From Vibrio penaeicida (GTDB taxonomy: Bacteria > Pseudomonadota > Gammaproteobacteria > Enterobacterales > Vibrionaceae), in the NCBI RefSeq assembly GCF_030689305.1, contig NZ_JAUYVM010000011.1, forward strand, positions 124,001-188,000: a DNA stretch of 64,000 nucleotides, in the 5' to 3' direction. Shown here piece by piece: positions 1-9,312 of the stretch. Under the pieces are notes generated by a model. The model worked only from the letters and a program-made list of their open reading frames with translations. It was not told the DNA's origin and ran no database searches. The position numbers and the translations under genes are program-made. Within the stretch, counting starts at the first letter, position 1. Each line of letters opens with the position of its first letter.

Positions 1-295
1 CAATGTGCCCGCCAAAACGAGTAGTTGGTAACATGGCTTTTTCCAAATTCACTTTGTCACCCACTTGATATTGAGTGAATCCCGTTTTGTTCAACGTTTC
101 CAGTGAAAGGTCGGCTGTATAGCTGTGATCGTTAAATTCAATAACCGTCAGACATACACCATTGGTGGCGATGCTGTCCCCTAAGTGAACGTCAGACATG
201 TCTAACTTGCTAGCATCAACTGTAACGCTAACATCTTCACCTTTGGGCGTAATCGCGGTTAGGGTTCCCACCGCTTCTATAATTCCTGTGAACAT
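1..295 (-). CDS. ribE: Riboflavin synthase alpha subunit (5' part, cut by window edge)
   Basis: Reading leftward from an ATG at 295 gives a protein beginning MFTGIIEAVG, the typical start of riboflavin synthase, followed by a first lumazine-binding repeat containing GDSIATNGVCLTV. The enzyme joins two 6,7-dimethyl-8-ribityllumazine molecules to give riboflavin. About 98 residues lie in the window and the C-terminal half is outside. It starts only 8 bases after the ribD stop, so ribD and ribE are evidently one transcript. Identification is from sequence recognition; confidence is high. Confidence 0.95.
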   Translation of the reverse strand, partial: MFTGIIEAVGTLTAITPKGEDVSVTVDASKLDMSDVHLGDSIATNGVCLTVIEFNDHSYTADLSLETLNKTGFTQYQVGDKVNLEKAMLPTTRFGGHI

Positions 296-303
296 AATTT
301 CTT

Positions 304-1401
304 CTACGTGTTTTTTAGAATTTTAGCCGTGATACGAATATCTGGCCCCACCATGCGTACGTCTTTTATATCGAGTTCTATTGCTTCTGCCATGGTGTTC
401 AGACCCAAAATATGCACCAAGCCTCGACCATCACTCCCCATCAATTTAGGGGCTAGATAAACAATTAACTCGTCGACTAATTCTAGCTGAATCAAACTGG
501 CGGCCAATGTCGCCCCTGCTTCAACCCATACTTTTTGCACTTGATGGATAGCAGACAGTTGTTTCAGTACAGCCGATAGATCAATGTTGTTTTTCTTGTC
601 CAGCGCATAAAGCTCAGAATCTGGCGAAACGATTTCGACTTTACCGCCAGTTTTGAACAACGCAAGGTCAGAATGGAGCTTCTTCTGACGATCAAGAATG
701 ACACGCAAGGGTTGCCGAAGCTCACTTTCTGGGTAAACAGACTGGATGGATGAGGGAAGCTCAGACCAACGAACGTTTAATGATGCATTATCATCAATAA
801 CGGTTTTGCTGGTCGATAACACTGCACATGCCTGCGCGCGATAAAATTGCACGTCTTTCCTGGCCTTAGTGGAGGTTATCCACTTACTTTCGCCATTACT
901 CAGCGCTGTTTGCCCGTCCAAACTTGCAGCTAACTTTAACTGCACATAAGGTTTACCTTTTTGCATACGCTGATTGAAATCGGTATTTAGGGAGTTAGCT
1001 TCGGACTCTAGTACACCGACTTCGACTTCGATGCCTGCATCTCTTAGTTTTTGGAGACCCCTTCCTGAGACCAATGGATTTGGATCTTGTGTCGCGCAGA
1101 CCACGCGAGCAATACCCACTTTGATCAAAGCATCAGCACATGGTGGTGTTTTACCTTGATGCGAGCAAGGTTCAAGAGTCACATAGGCTGTCGCCCCGTT
1201 GGCATCTTTTCCTGCGTCTTTTAGCGCAATGACTTCAGCATGGGCTTCACCTGCTTTCTGGTGGTAGCCTTGCCCCACAATTTGATCGTTTTTGACAATC
1301 ACACAGCCCACATTTGGATTAGGTGACGTTGTAAAACGCCCCTTCTTGGCCAAAGCGATTGCCAATGCCATATAGTGGGCGTCTTGAAGGGGTAATGGCA
1401 T
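304..1401 (-). CDS. ribD: Bifunctional riboflavin deaminase/reductase RibD
   Basis: 365 residues, the usual length of RibD. The N-terminal cytidine-deaminase-like domain (about 1-145) carries the zinc motif HAE at 54-56 and PCSHQGKTPPC around 78-88. The C-terminal part (about 150-365) is the NADPH-dependent reductase with the substrate region KLAASLDGQTA. It deaminates and reduces the pyrimidine intermediate of riboflavin synthesis in the cytoplasm. Its ATG shares one base with the nrdR stop (TAATG), which implies translational coupling, and ribE follows after 8 bases. Confidence 0.97.
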   Translation of the reverse strand: MPLPLQDAHYMALAIALAKKGRFTTSPNPNVGCVIVKNDQIVGQGYHQKAGEAHAEVIALKDAGKDANGATAYVTLEPCSHQGKTPPCADALIKVGIARVVCATQDPNPLVSGRGLQKLRDAGIEVEVGVLESEANSLNTDFNQRMQKGKPYVQLKLAASLDGQTALSNGESKWITSTKARKDVQFYRAQACAVLSTSKTVIDDNASLNVRWSELPSSIQSVYPESELRQPLRVILDRQKKLHSDLALFKTGGKVEIVSPDSELYALDKKNNIDLSAVLKQLSAIHQVQKVWVEAGATLAASLIQLELVDELIVYLAPKLMGSDGRGLVHILGLNTMAEAIELDIKDVRMVGPDIRITAKILKNT

Positions 1402-1850
1402 TAATCTTCTAGCTTAGCGATTTCTTCGCCAAACTCTCTAATGTCTTCAAAACTGCGGTAAACCGATGCGAAACGAATGTACGCCACTTTGTCGAGGTCT
1501 TTGAGCTGGTCCATAACAAGGTTACCGATCATTTCACTGGGTACCTCTCGCTCACCCGTTGCACGAAGTTGAGACTTAATTGTACTTATCGCAAGCTCAA
1601 TGGCATCAGCTGCCACAGGGCGTTTCTCAAGCGCTCTTTGAAATCCACCGACCATTTTATCTTCATTAAACGGTTCACGATTTCCGTTGGATTTAATGAC
1701 TTTCGGCATGACAAGCTCTGCGCTTTCAAATGTCGTGAATCGCTCACTGCACGCCAAGCATTGACGGCGACGACGAACTTGATGCCCATCTGCGACCAGA
1801 CGAGAATCAATGACTTTGGTGTCATTTTCTGAACAAAATGGACAATGCAT
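1401..1850 (-). CDS. nrdR: Transcriptional repressor NrdR
   Basis: 149 residues, standard length. A zinc ribbon at the N terminus has cysteines 3, 6, 31 and 34 (CPFC and CLAC) with the RRRR stretch of the DNA-binding face, followed by an ATP-cone domain (about 46-136) that senses ATP/dATP. NrdR represses ribonucleotide reductase genes by binding NrdR boxes. The start has a very strong ribosome site, GGAGGTGAT, directly before the ATG. It leads the nrdR-ribD-ribE run common in gammaproteobacteria. Confidence 0.97.
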   Translation of the reverse strand: MHCPFCSENDTKVIDSRLVADGHQVRRRRQCLACSERFTTFESAELVMPKVIKSNGNREPFNEDKMVGGFQRALEKRPVAADAIELAISTIKSQLRATGEREVPSEMIGNLVMDQLKDLDKVAYIRFASVYRSFEDIREFGEEIAKLED

Positions 1851-1900
1851 ATCACCTCCAAAAATTTGTCTTAGTCTACCGGAATATAAGGGGTTGAGAA

Positions 1901-1926
1901 AAGAAAAAAGGGCTCACAAGGAGCCC
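1901..1926 (-). terminator. Rho-independent terminator of proBA
   Basis: Hairpin GGGCTC (1910-1915), loop ACAAG, GAGCCC (1921-1926), with an A-rich run at 1901-1909 that is a T-run on the minus strand. It lies about 48 bases beyond the proA stop and before nrdR. Confidence 0.8.
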
Positions 1927-1973
1927 TTATCAACACTTTAGCAGCATTTTTTTGTTAACTGCCCAGCAATTTG

Positions 1974-3224
1974 TTAACTACGCGGCAGATAATTGGCTTT
2001 ACCCACCCACTTGTAACTGGTTAATTCTTCTAACCCCATAGGACCTCGAGCATGGAGTTTTTGGGTCGAAACCGCCACTTCCGCGCCTAAACCAAATTCG
2101 GCGCCATCGGTAAATCGTGTCGATGCGTTAACGTATACCGCCGCGGAATCAACTGAGTTAATAAAGCGCTCGGTATTCACCAAGTCATTTGACATGATGG
2201 CATCGGAGTGACTCGCGTTGTGAACACGCATATGATGTACGGCTTCATCCAGATCGCTGACCACTTTCACGCCAAGAGTAAAACTCAGCCATTCAGTATC
2301 AAAGTCTCCCTCTTTCGCATCTCTTAGATTTTTCGCATCGTTCAGAAATGCTTTGGCTTTTGGTTCAGCAACAAATGCGACTTTTCCCGTCATTTTCCCT
2401 ACCAATTTAGGTAAGAATTCCGCAGCAACCGCTTCATGTACTAGCAAAGTGTCCAGAGCATTACATGCTGAAGGGCGCTGAATTTTTGCATTTTCAACAA
2501 CGTCCAGTGAGCGATCCAAATCGGCACTTTCATCCACGAATATATGGCTAATACCAAACCCACCAATAATCACAGGAATATTGCTGTTTTCTTTACACAT
2601 TTTATGTAGCCCAGCGCCACCACGAGGAATGATCATATCGACATATTGATCGAGTTTGAGCAACTGAGACACTAATTCACGATCGGGCTTTTCAATGTAT
2701 TGGACCGATGCTGCCGGTAACTTCGCTTTTTCTAACGCAGATTGAATGACCTTGACCAACTCCATGTTAGAGAAGAAAGTTTCTTTACCACCGCGTAAAA
2801 TACTGGCATTACCCGTTTTCACACATAGCGCTGCGATATCAATCGTGACATTCGGGCGTGCTTCATAGATCACTCCGACAACGCCTAGTGGTACACGGCG
2901 TTTGGTCAGAAACATGCCATTTTCAAGCATTTTGCTGTCTAGCTCGCTTCCGACTGGATCAGTCAAGCCAATGACGTTTCGCACATCACCAGCAATTCCT
3001 GCCAACCTTTCTTTCGTCAGCAATAGACGATCGAGCAACGCTTCTGTTAAACCCGCTTCGCGACCTAGCTCTATATCTTTGGCATTCGCTTCAAGAATGA
3101 CTTCTTCATTCGCTTCAAGCTCATCAGCAATAATGGCTAACGCTTGATTCTTCTGAGCGGTTGATGCTGTTGCAAGGTAAAAAGCTGCGTCTTTTGCCGC
3201 TTTCCCCATGTTAGTTAAATCCAT
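1974..3224 (-). CDS. proA: Gamma-glutamyl phosphate reductase
   Basis: 416 residues from the ATG at 3224 ([12 protein letters not shown]). A TTG five codons upstream is also open, but GAGGAG lies over those codons, seven bases before the ATG, so the inner ATG is the better start. The protein is an aldehyde-dehydrogenase-fold enzyme that reduces gamma-glutamyl phosphate with NADPH, the second step of proline synthesis. The catalytic cysteine is probably that of [14 protein letters not shown]. It follows proB by 17 bases in one operon and ends at the terminator at 1901-1926. Confidence 0.97.
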   Translation of the reverse strand: MDLTNMGKAAKDAAFYLATASTAQKNQALAIIADELEANEEVILEANAKDIELGREAGLTEALLDRLLLTKERLAGIAGDVRNVIGLTDPVGSELDSKMLENGMFLTKRRVPLGVVGVIYEARPNVTIDIAALCVKTGNASILRGGKETFFSNMELVKVIQSALEKAKLPAASVQYIEKPDRELVSQLLKLDQYVDMIIPRGGAGLHKMCKENSNIPVIIGGFGISHIFVDESADLDRSLDVVENAKIQRPSACNALDTLLVHEAVAAEFLPKLVGKMTGKVAFVAEPKAKAFLNDAKNLRDAKEGDFDTEWLSFTLGVKVVSDLDEAVHHMRVHNASHSDAIMSNDLVNTERFINSVDSAAVYVNASTRFTDGAEFGLGAEVAVSTQKLHARGPMGLEELTSYKWVGKANYLPRS

Positions 3225-3241
3225 GACTTTTCTCCTCAATT

Positions 3242-4375
3242 CTACTCTTGAATCACAACAAGATCGTCACGGTGTATGACTTCTGCACCGTACTCATAAC
3301 CAAGAATCGCGCTGATATCTTTGCTGTGTTTTCCTATAATTTTTTCTAAGTCACCACTTGAGTAACTGGTAATGCCTTTCGCAATGAGCTGACCTTTGGA
3401 AGTGGTAATACGTGCAACTTCTCCGCGGGCAAACGATCCGCTCACCTGCACGACACCTTTAGCCAATAAGCTGCTTCCTCTAGCAATCACTGCGTTTACT
3501 GCACCTTCATCGATAACAATATCGCCAGATGCCGCTGGCCCAGCTAGGATCCACCGCTTGCGATTTTCGAGTGACTCTTCTAACGGCAAGAAACGAGTGC
3601 CTTGCGGATTGTCGCTTAAAGCATCGAAAATGACATTTTGCCCGCTCCCTGCTGCAATAATCACTTCTATACCTGCTCTTCTTGCAATATCGGCAGCTTG
3701 CAGTTTGGTTGCCATACCGCCAGTACCTAACGTGGTTCCACTACCACCCGCGATTTTTCGCAGAGTGTCATCGATGGTTTTCACTTCTTTTATTAATTCA
3801 GCGTTCGGGTCTTTACGAGGGTCTGCGGTAAATAACCCCGGCTGATCGGTTAAAAGCAGTAATTTATCGGCGCTGCATAAAATACCAACAAGTGCTGATA
3901 GGTTGTCGTTATCACCCACTTTTATCTCTGACGTCGCCACTGCATCATTTTCATTCACAATGGGAATGATGTCGTTTGCGACAAGTGCATTCACGGTATC
4001 TCTCGCGTTAAGAAAGCGCTCTCTGTCTTCAAGGTCGGCGCGAGTAAGGAGCATTTGACCTATTTTCAAACCAAATAGATCGAACAACGATTCCCAGATT
4101 TGGATTAATCTGCTTTGCCCAACCGCCGCGAGCAGTTGTTTACTAGACATGTTGTTGGGCAAGGTCGGGTAGCCTAAATGTTGTCTGCCTGCTGCAATAG
4201 CACCAGAAGAAACTAAAACAACAGCATGACCTTGCTTTTTAAGCTCTGCACACTGCCTTACAAGCTCAACCATGTGGGGTCGGTTGATCTCCAAAGTGCC
4301 GCCTGTGAGCACACTGGTTCCTAACTTTACAACGATGGTTTGAGTTTGGGAGGCTATCCCGTTTTTTTGATTCAT
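3242..4375 (-). CDS. proB: Glutamate 5-kinase
   Basis: 377 residues from the ATG at 4375 ([10 protein letters not shown]); an ATG two codons earlier is possible. The frame stays open to 4459, but that extension runs into the crl terminator and encodes an unrelated hydrophobic stretch, so it is not used. An amino-acid-kinase domain (about 15-265, with [12 protein letters not shown] and [21 protein letters not shown]) is followed by a C-terminal PUA domain. It phosphorylates glutamate, the committed and feedback-inhibited step of proline synthesis, and pairs with proA. Confidence 0.96.
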   Translation of the reverse strand: MNQKNGIASQTQTIVVKLGTSVLTGGTLEINRPHMVELVRQCAELKKQGHAVVLVSSGAIAAGRQHLGYPTLPNNMSSKQLLAAVGQSRLIQIWESLFDLFGLKIGQMLLTRADLEDRERFLNARDTVNALVANDIIPIVNENDAVATSEIKVGDNDNLSALVGILCSADKLLLLTDQPGLFTADPRKDPNAELIKEVKTIDDTLRKIAGGSGTTLGTGGMATKLQAADIARRAGIEVIIAAGSGQNVIFDALSDNPQGTRFLPLEESLENRKRWILAGPAASGDIVIDEGAVNAVIARGSSLLAKGVVQVSGSFARGEVARITTSKGQLIAKGITSYSSGDLEKIIGKHSKDISAILGYEYGAEVIHRDDLVVIQE

Positions 4376-4450
4376 TGTCATTGTCAATATGGTTAAAAAC
4401 AAACTAAGAACAGATGTTGTAACAATGAAGTGAGGTTTTAACAAGAAGAA

Positions 4451-4473
4451 AAGGCGCAAAAATGCGCCTTTTT
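4451..4473 (-). terminator. Terminator between crl and proB
   Basis: Stem AAGGCGCA (4451-4458), loop AAAA, TGCGCCTT (4463-4470), flanked by T-rich sequence on one side and A-rich on the other, so it could work in both directions. It lies about 50 bases past the crl stop and separates crl from proBA. Confidence 0.75.
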
Positions 4474-4522
4474 ATGCACTTATACCTGAGTCACGGCAAG
4501 GTGCGGTGTTGAAACACGAGAA

Positions 4523-4912
4523 TTAAGTGACTTCTACTGACTCTTTATGCAACTCGTAATCAATTTCAAATCGCTCTGAAAGTGCTTTTTTTAGTTTTTT
4601 ATCAAAGTCTTCCATCGTTCTGGCAACTTCATCTTGAGCTTTCTTAGGAATTGCCTTTGATTCCCAATTCCCTTCAACATTGTAAAGCCCTAAACTGTAG
4701 TTAGCGACATAACCTTCATCTTGCTTATCGAACTCTAACCACCACCCCCAAAACTCCCTTTCTTCCGGTGACTTTTTGTCACTAACGCAAACAGATAAGC
4801 AATCAAACAAGTAATGACCTTCCTGTGACTCCTTCTCTCGCAAGTAAGGACCAACGGCTTTTAATGCCGACAACAAACGAAAGTGTGTGGGATTCGCAGT
4901 GTTTTCAGTCAT
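4523..4912 (-). CDS. crl: Sigma-S cofactor Crl
   Basis: 129 residues from the ATG at 4912 (MTENTANPTHFRLLSAL), which has GGAG seven bases upstream; six extra upstream codons are open but lack such a site. The sequence has the Crl hallmarks: an N-terminal RLLSALKAVGPYLRE segment, a Cys-rich middle (FDCLSVCVSDK) and an EFWGWWLEF core. Crl binds sigma-S and favours its assembly with RNA polymerase in stationary phase. It sits between proBA and frsA, as in other vibrios. Confidence 0.94.
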   Translation of the reverse strand: MTENTANPTHFRLLSALKAVGPYLREKESQEGHYLFDCLSVCVSDKKSPEEREFWGWWLEFDKQDEGYVANYSLGLYNVEGNWESKAIPKKAQDEVARTMEDFDKKLKKALSERFEIDYELHKESVEVT

Positions 4913-5070
4913 ATTGAATCTCCATTTCAATTATTAGATTTATAAGAACTTAGATTTATAAGATACGTGCCTTAAGATATTCAGTTTAGGCACCTATACC
5001 CGACAGACCTAAAGCGCAGGATTACGACTGTCGAACTTATTAATCATTGACTAAAACTGACCAAAAGTCA

Positions 5071-6324
5071 TTATTTTAGTTCATATTTTAGCCATTGAAG
5101 TGCTAATGAGAGAGATTCCTCATATCCTTTCGAAATTGACTTAGATGACACTTTCTTTGCTTGACCACCATGGCTAAAAATTGAGACCAATTTGTTGTCT
5201 GAATAGGGAGAAATGGGATCCCCTTCCAATCCAAGAGCGAGGATAGGCACCTGAGTTCTTCGATTCGTTAAAAACCCTTGTGTTTTAAGTGACCAAGCGC
5301 GCATTTGACCTGCCAAACTGTGTACATCGACGACTTCTTTACCCAAACGAGATGAAAGCATATCCAAGTACATCTTCGGCATTTGTAGTAGCTTGTCTGT
5401 CGAAGACAAAACATCGTGGATAGGTGCGCCCAGAGCAACGCACGCTTTTATTCTATCTTGTTCTAAAAAGCTCAAACGAATCGCCGCATTTCCACCAAAG
5501 CGGAAACCAAGCATCCCCACTTTAAAGTGATCAACCCAAGGAATCCGAGGAAGCTCATCGAGAATCGCTTTGTGTAGGCAGCTTGAATCTTCCGTGAGAT
5601 CCCAATGGCTGCTGTGACCGATAGAGGGCATATCTAAGGTGAGCATGGCAATATCATTGGGCGCCAAATAGTCTTTGAACAATCGCCACATGTCCGATTG
5701 CAAACTATCAAGCCCGGCACTAACAATCACAACCGGTAATTGTCTTTCGGTGTGAGGAAGGTGCAGATTCGCTTTTATCTTTTTCTTGCCAAAAGGTACT
5801 TCGATCTTCTTGGTAACAAGTGAACTGTGTTCCATCGCCATATCATAGGCTTTGTGCACCAACACCTGAGCCTGAATAGAAAGGCTATCCCCCTTTATGT
5901 GCGGGTAGCCCGCAATGCTAAAACACAGGCTGGCTCTAAAGTAGGCGTCACTCGCTTCATCGCCTTTCAGTTCCGCTGCTTTCTTTTGATTCAGCATCCC
6001 TTGATGAATCCATTCGTACGTCCAATTACCAGAGTGGTACCCCATTACTGTATCTAGCCATTCGTCATGGGTACGGGAATGAGTGGAAGAAGCAATTCTT
6101 GAAAGCACTTCCTCCATCTCTAACGGCTCAATCCCCTGCCATATCCACTGCATACGCCTTAGCGTTCGATACCAAGATTCGCCTTGTTCTTCTCGCTGCT
6201 TATCCAAGTAGCTCTCGTTACTTGGCATATAGCGAACAAGTGCAGACGTTTCTCTCGCTTGGCGATGATTTTGAAACAGTTCTTCTGAAAGGTTTTTGCT
6301 GATTTGCTCTTCAGGCATGGACAT
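5071..6324 (-). CDS. frsA: Fermentation-respiration switch protein FrsA
   Basis: 417 residues, an alpha/beta-hydrolase-fold protein of the FrsA (DUF1100) family. The segments PVVIVSAGLDSLQSDMW and VGMLGFRFGGNAAIRLSF are characteristic; the nucleophile-elbow position has GFRFGG, with no serine, as I recall for the family. E. coli FrsA binds the glucose-specific EIIA protein; a pyruvate decarboxylase activity reported for the V. vulnificus protein is disputed. The start could be either of two ATGs two codons apart; no clear ribosome site decides. A monocistronic unit between crl and gpt. Confidence 0.93.
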   Translation of the reverse strand: MSMPEEQISKNLSEELFQNHRQARETSALVRYMPSNESYLDKQREEQGESWYRTLRRMQWIWQGIEPLEMEEVLSRIASSTHSRTHDEWLDTVMGYHSGNWTYEWIHQGMLNQKKAAELKGDEASDAYFRASLCFSIAGYPHIKGDSLSIQAQVLVHKAYDMAMEHSSLVTKKIEVPFGKKKIKANLHLPHTERQLPVVIVSAGLDSLQSDMWRLFKDYLAPNDIAMLTLDMPSIGHSSHWDLTEDSSCLHKAILDELPRIPWVDHFKVGMLGFRFGGNAAIRLSFLEQDRIKACVALGAPIHDVLSSTDKLLQMPKMYLDMLSSRLGKEVVDVHSLAGQMRAWSLKTQGFLTNRRTQVPILALGLEGDPISPYSDNKLVSIFSHGGQAKKVSSKSISKGYEESLSLALQWLKYELK

Positions 6325-6382
6325 AAGGCAAGGATCTTATTCAGTGTTGTATAAGGGGTTTCTGCCCCTAATAGTAATAAAA

Positions 6383-6408
6383 AAAATGACCCTATACAGG
6401 GTCATTTT
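6383..6408 (-). terminator. Terminator after gpt
   Basis: Stem AATGACCCT (6385-6393), loop ATAC, AGGGTCATT (6398-6406), with A/T runs on both flanks. It lies 45 bases past the gpt stop and ahead of frsA on the minus strand. Confidence 0.8.
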
Positions 6409-6452
6409 GAAAATTTGAGTGTTTACCTAAGTATTTACTCTAGATAAAGCCT

Positions 6453-6908
6453 TTATTTGTTGATTGGATCAACGAATGTCAACGCCATATCCCATGGTTG
6501 CTCTATCCAAGTATCTTGTTGAATATCAACAATATAATCATCAACCAAATCGATACCAGCAGGTTTAGCACAAACAGTAATCAACTTCGCCTTTGGGTAC
6601 ATTTCGCGGATCTGACGAGCTGTGTCACCACTGTCTGCCAAATCGTCAACAATCAAGAAGCCTTCACCATCACCTTCTGGTGCTTTTAAAACCGACATAT
6701 CGCGCTGGTGATCGTGGTCATAACTAGAAATACAAACCGTGTCCACATAGCGAATACCCAGTTCACGAGCCAGAATAGCGGCAGGAACCAAACCACCACG
6801 GCTCACGCCAATGATGCCTTTCCATTGCTCTGCCGGCATTTGACGCTCAGCAAGCTGACGGCAGTACATCTGCATGTTGTCCCAGGTGATGATAAATTTA
6901 TTATTCAT
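6453..6908 (-). CDS. gpt: Xanthine-guanine phosphoribosyltransferase
   Basis: 151 residues from the ATG at 6908 ([17 protein letters not shown]); codons upstream to 6992 are open but overlap the permease end and are not family-like. The PRPP-binding loop [10 protein letters not shown] is at 87-96, with the SRGGLVPA signature at 36-43. It salvages guanine, xanthine and hypoxanthine with PRPP at the inner membrane. The gene starts 28 bases after the purine permease, so uptake and phosphoribosylation are probably co-transcribed. Confidence 0.96.
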   Translation of the reverse strand: MNNKFIITWDNMQMYCRQLAERQMPAEQWKGIIGVSRGGLVPAAILARELGIRYVDTVCISSYDHDHQRDMSVLKAPEGDGEGFLIVDDLADSGDTARQIREMYPKAKLITVCAKPAGIDLVDDYIVDIQQDTWIEQPWDMALTFVDPINK

Positions 6909-6936
6909 AGTTGTTATAACCTGTATCGGCTTTGTC

Positions 6937-8232
6937 TTAGCCTGCGCTAAGAACGAATTTAATGGTGAAAATGGCTGCCATAACCCAAACACTTAGGGAC
7001 ACATCTTGCGCTTTACCGCTCAACGCTTTGATAGCTGCATAGGCAATAAAACCTAAAGCAATACCATCAGCGATAGAAAATGTTAGCGGCATCAGAAGAC
7101 ACGTCACAACAACAGGAGCCGCTTCGGTTAGATCGCGCCAGTCAATACTAACCAAACCAGAGAGCATCAGGATCGCAACATAAAATAGTGCGCCTGCTGT
7201 TGCGTAAGCGGGGATCATTCCAGCTAGTGGCGAGAAGAATAAAGCAAGTAGGAATAAAATGCCAACCACAACCGCTGTTAGGCCAGTTCGACCACCAGCA
7301 GCAACGCCAGAAACACTTTCGATGTAAGACGTAGTGTTCGATGTACCTAGAACAGCACCAACAGATGTTGCTGTTGAATCCGCGAGAAGCGCTCGGTTCA
7401 AGCGAGGAATCTTGCCATCTTTTTGAATAAGGTCGGCTTTTTGCGCTACCCCTACTAAGGTACCTGCAGTATCAAACAAATCGACAAATAGGAAAGCAAA
7501 CACGACGGAAATCATGCCGATTTCAAATACAGCAGAGAAATCCAATTGCATAAAGGTTGGTGCAATGCTTGGCGGCCATGAAGCCACACCACCCCAAGTT
7601 ACATCACCGAATGCTAAGCCAAGACCTGTCACTGCTAGAATAGCAATCATGACTGCGCCTTTTACACCTTTATGAACCAGTGCAATGGTCAAAAAGAAAC
7701 CAAGTGAAGCGAGTACAGCTGGAAGAGAAGTGATTTGACCCAAAGAGACAAATGTCGCTGGATTATCAACAACAATACCGGCATTTTTCAGTCCGATGAA
7801 AGCCAAGAACAAACCAATACCTGCCGAAATACCTGTTCGCAGTGACATAGGTATAGAGTGAATGATCCATTCACGGATTTTAAAAATGCTCAGTAAAATA
7901 AATAGAACACCAGAAACAAAAACCGCCGCTAATGCCACCTGCCATGTATGCCCCATCCCCAATACAACGGAATAAGTAAAGAAGGCATTTAACCCCATAC
8001 CTGGTGCTTGAGCGATTGGGTAGTTTGCCACTAAGCCCATAATGAAACACCCAACCGCGGCCGCTAAACATGTTGCGACAAACACAGCATCACGATCCAT
8101 TCCGGTATCAGACAAAATCGCTGGGTTAACAAAAATGATATAAGCCATGGTGAGAAAAGTCGTCAACCCGGCAATGATTTCGGTGCGCACACTGGTATTG
8201 TGTTCACTCAGTTTAAATAGCCTTTCGAGCAT
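6937..8232 (-). CDS. NCS2-family (AzgA-like) purine permease
   Basis: 431 residues, a multi-spanning inner membrane protein of the AzgA/PbuG branch of nucleobase:cation symporters, recognised by [23 protein letters not shown] at the N terminus and by [10 protein letters not shown] and [11 protein letters not shown]. Such proteins import hypoxanthine, guanine or adenine with protons. The next gene is gpt and a PurR-like box lies 24 bases before the start, both consistent with purine salvage. Exact substrate cannot be read from sequence. Confidence 0.92.
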   Translation of the reverse strand: MLERLFKLSEHNTSVRTEIIAGLTTFLTMAYIIFVNPAILSDTGMDRDAVFVATCLAAAVGCFIMGLVANYPIAQAPGMGLNAFFTYSVVLGMGHTWQVALAAVFVSGVLFILLSIFKIREWIIHSIPMSLRTGISAGIGLFLAFIGLKNAGIVVDNPATFVSLGQITSLPAVLASLGFFLTIALVHKGVKGAVMIAILAVTGLGLAFGDVTWGGVASWPPSIAPTFMQLDFSAVFEIGMISVVFAFLFVDLFDTAGTLVGVAQKADLIQKDGKIPRLNRALLADSTATSVGAVLGTSNTTSYIESVSGVAAGGRTGLTAVVVGILFLLALFFSPLAGMIPAYATAGALFYVAILMLSGLVSIDWRDLTEAAPVVVTCLLMPLTFSIADGIALGFIAYAAIKALSGKAQDVSLSVWVMAAIFTIKFVLSAG

Positions 8233-8255
8233 AATCGAATCCCTAAAATTGTGTA

Positions 8256-8271
8256 AAATAAACGTTTGCGT
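8256..8271 (-). promoter_or_regulatory. Putative PurR operator of permease-gpt
   Basis: On the minus strand the site reads ACGCAAACGTTTATTT, matching 13 of 16 positions of the PurR consensus ACGCAAACGTTTGCGT, with the central CAAACGTTT intact. It lies 24 bases upstream of the permease start. Repression in the presence of hypoxanthine or guanine would be expected. Inference from motif and context. Confidence 0.7.
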
Positions 8272-8582
8272 AATCGATTGGCGCGAATTATAAAGATATC
8301 AAATATCAAATTCTAGTTAGAATTAAAACTCTCGATTATCCGTACAATTATTGAAGGCTAGCGGCGCTACCTTTCTCATGCATATCAATCACTTAATCCT
8401 TATAAACGTTTCTATGCCATATTGGCATAGAGCTCCTCATTGTAGGTTGAAAATTGAGCACATAGTTAGACAAGGAACACATTTCCCAGAAATTTGCGTT
8501 TGGTAGTGTTTAAAAATGGAAGGATTATGAAATTACAGGCTTATGTTGGGTAAAAGTCACAGAGTGAATATATTTTGAACAT
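8272..8582. other. Intergenic stretch without a supported gene
   Basis: AT-rich sequence between the permease operator and the terminator at 8583. I see no convincing reading frame and no purine-riboswitch-like fold here. Confidence 0.5.
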
Positions 8583-8610
8583 AAAAAAACGCCACTCAAC
8601 TTGAGTGGCG
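8583..8610 (-). terminator. Terminator of the micro-ORF transcript
   Basis: Near-perfect palindrome CGCCACTCAA / TTGAGTGGCG (8590-8610) preceded on the plus strand by seven As, a T-run on the minus strand. It lies 95 bases beyond the stop of the 28-codon ORF at 8706-8792 and probably ends that short transcript. Confidence 0.75.
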
Positions 8611-8705
8611 GTAGAATCTTGTTATCCCGACAGCAAAAACAGGGATGGTAAATTAATTCCAATTTTAGGGGTGAACAATTTGTTCAGTCTTACACTTGGT
8701 TATGA

Positions 8706-8792
8706 CTAGTAACCAAAGCTGGTTGGGTATGCGAAGTTACCAGTGTATATAGATGGTACATTCCAGAACATCGCAGACGGTAAACCTTTCAT
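8706..8792 (-). CDS. 28-residue micro-protein, unknown function
   Basis: An ATG at 8792 opens a 28-codon frame ending in TAG. The peptide starts MKGLPSAMFWNVPSIYT and ends in AYPTSFGY; it is rich in aromatic residues and prolines and has no membrane segment. A good ribosome site, AAGGTG, lies six bases before the ATG. It has its own likely promoter (8901-8928), a CRP-like site (8936-8951), a leader of about 100 bases and a strong downstream terminator, so it looks like a deliberate short transcription unit of about 300 bases. It could be a micro-protein, a leader peptide or a dual-function small RNA. I do not recognise a family. Confidence 0.55.
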   Translation of the reverse strand: MKGLPSAMFWNVPSIYTGNFAYPTSFGY

Positions 8793-8900
8793 AGCTATCA
8801 CCTTTAAATCAATTAAACACAATTTGATTCTCAGTTCCTTGGAGGCGATAAACGGACTCATCCTTTGAGCATTTTCTCTTCATTGCTGAAGTTGGTTGCT

Positions 8901-8951
8901 AATATACCATCAAGAAAAATAATTACAACATTTAAAATGATCCATATCACA
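8901..8951 (-). promoter_or_regulatory. Putative promoter and CRP-like site of the micro-ORF
   Basis: On the minus strand TTGTAA (8923-8928) and TATATT (8901-8906) are spaced 16 bases, giving a start of transcription near 8895. Upstream, 8936-8951 reads TGTGATATGGATCATT, the CRP pattern TGTGA-N6-TCACA with two mismatches in the distal half. The spacing, near -48, is not the textbook class I or II value, so CRP control is tentative. Confidence 0.45.
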
Positions 8952-9300
8952 CAAACCTGCTTAAATTGCGCCTAATCAAAAAAAATAATGTAATTTAATT
9001 ACAAAAATATCAAATAATGACAATAGGCAAATGAAACAGATCTAATAGTTGCCATCCATACTCTTTAAGGCTAGCAGAAGTATTACGATTCTGTTTTTTA
9101 CACCGCCAACTATTTGTTACGCGATCGCTAAAGATTGAATTGAGAATTGCTACGTAAATCTGAATTGGAAATGGTATTCTAGGCGCATCGTCACAGCGTT
9201 GTTCAGGATGAAATACGGTCATTACCGTAACTGATGCGATATCTGGTTAGTTATCTTAAATCCTCAAGAAACATCATCCTGTCAGCCTAACAAAACAATA
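8952..9300. other. Intergenic stretch upstream of pepD
   Basis: Presumably holds the pepD promoter and leader. A 70-codon minus-strand frame at 9010-9222 is open but has no family resemblance, no clear ribosome site and no conserved composition; I do not call it a gene. Confidence 0.4.
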
Positions 9301-9312
9301 AAGGAGTTTTCC

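Noticed and set aside
8272-8582. Purine riboswitch upstream of the permease
   Set aside because: No purine-aptamer core seen; a PurR-like box explains control better.
9010-9222. 70-codon minus-strand frame upstream of pepD
   Set aside because: No ribosome site, no family resemblance and atypical composition; likely chance.
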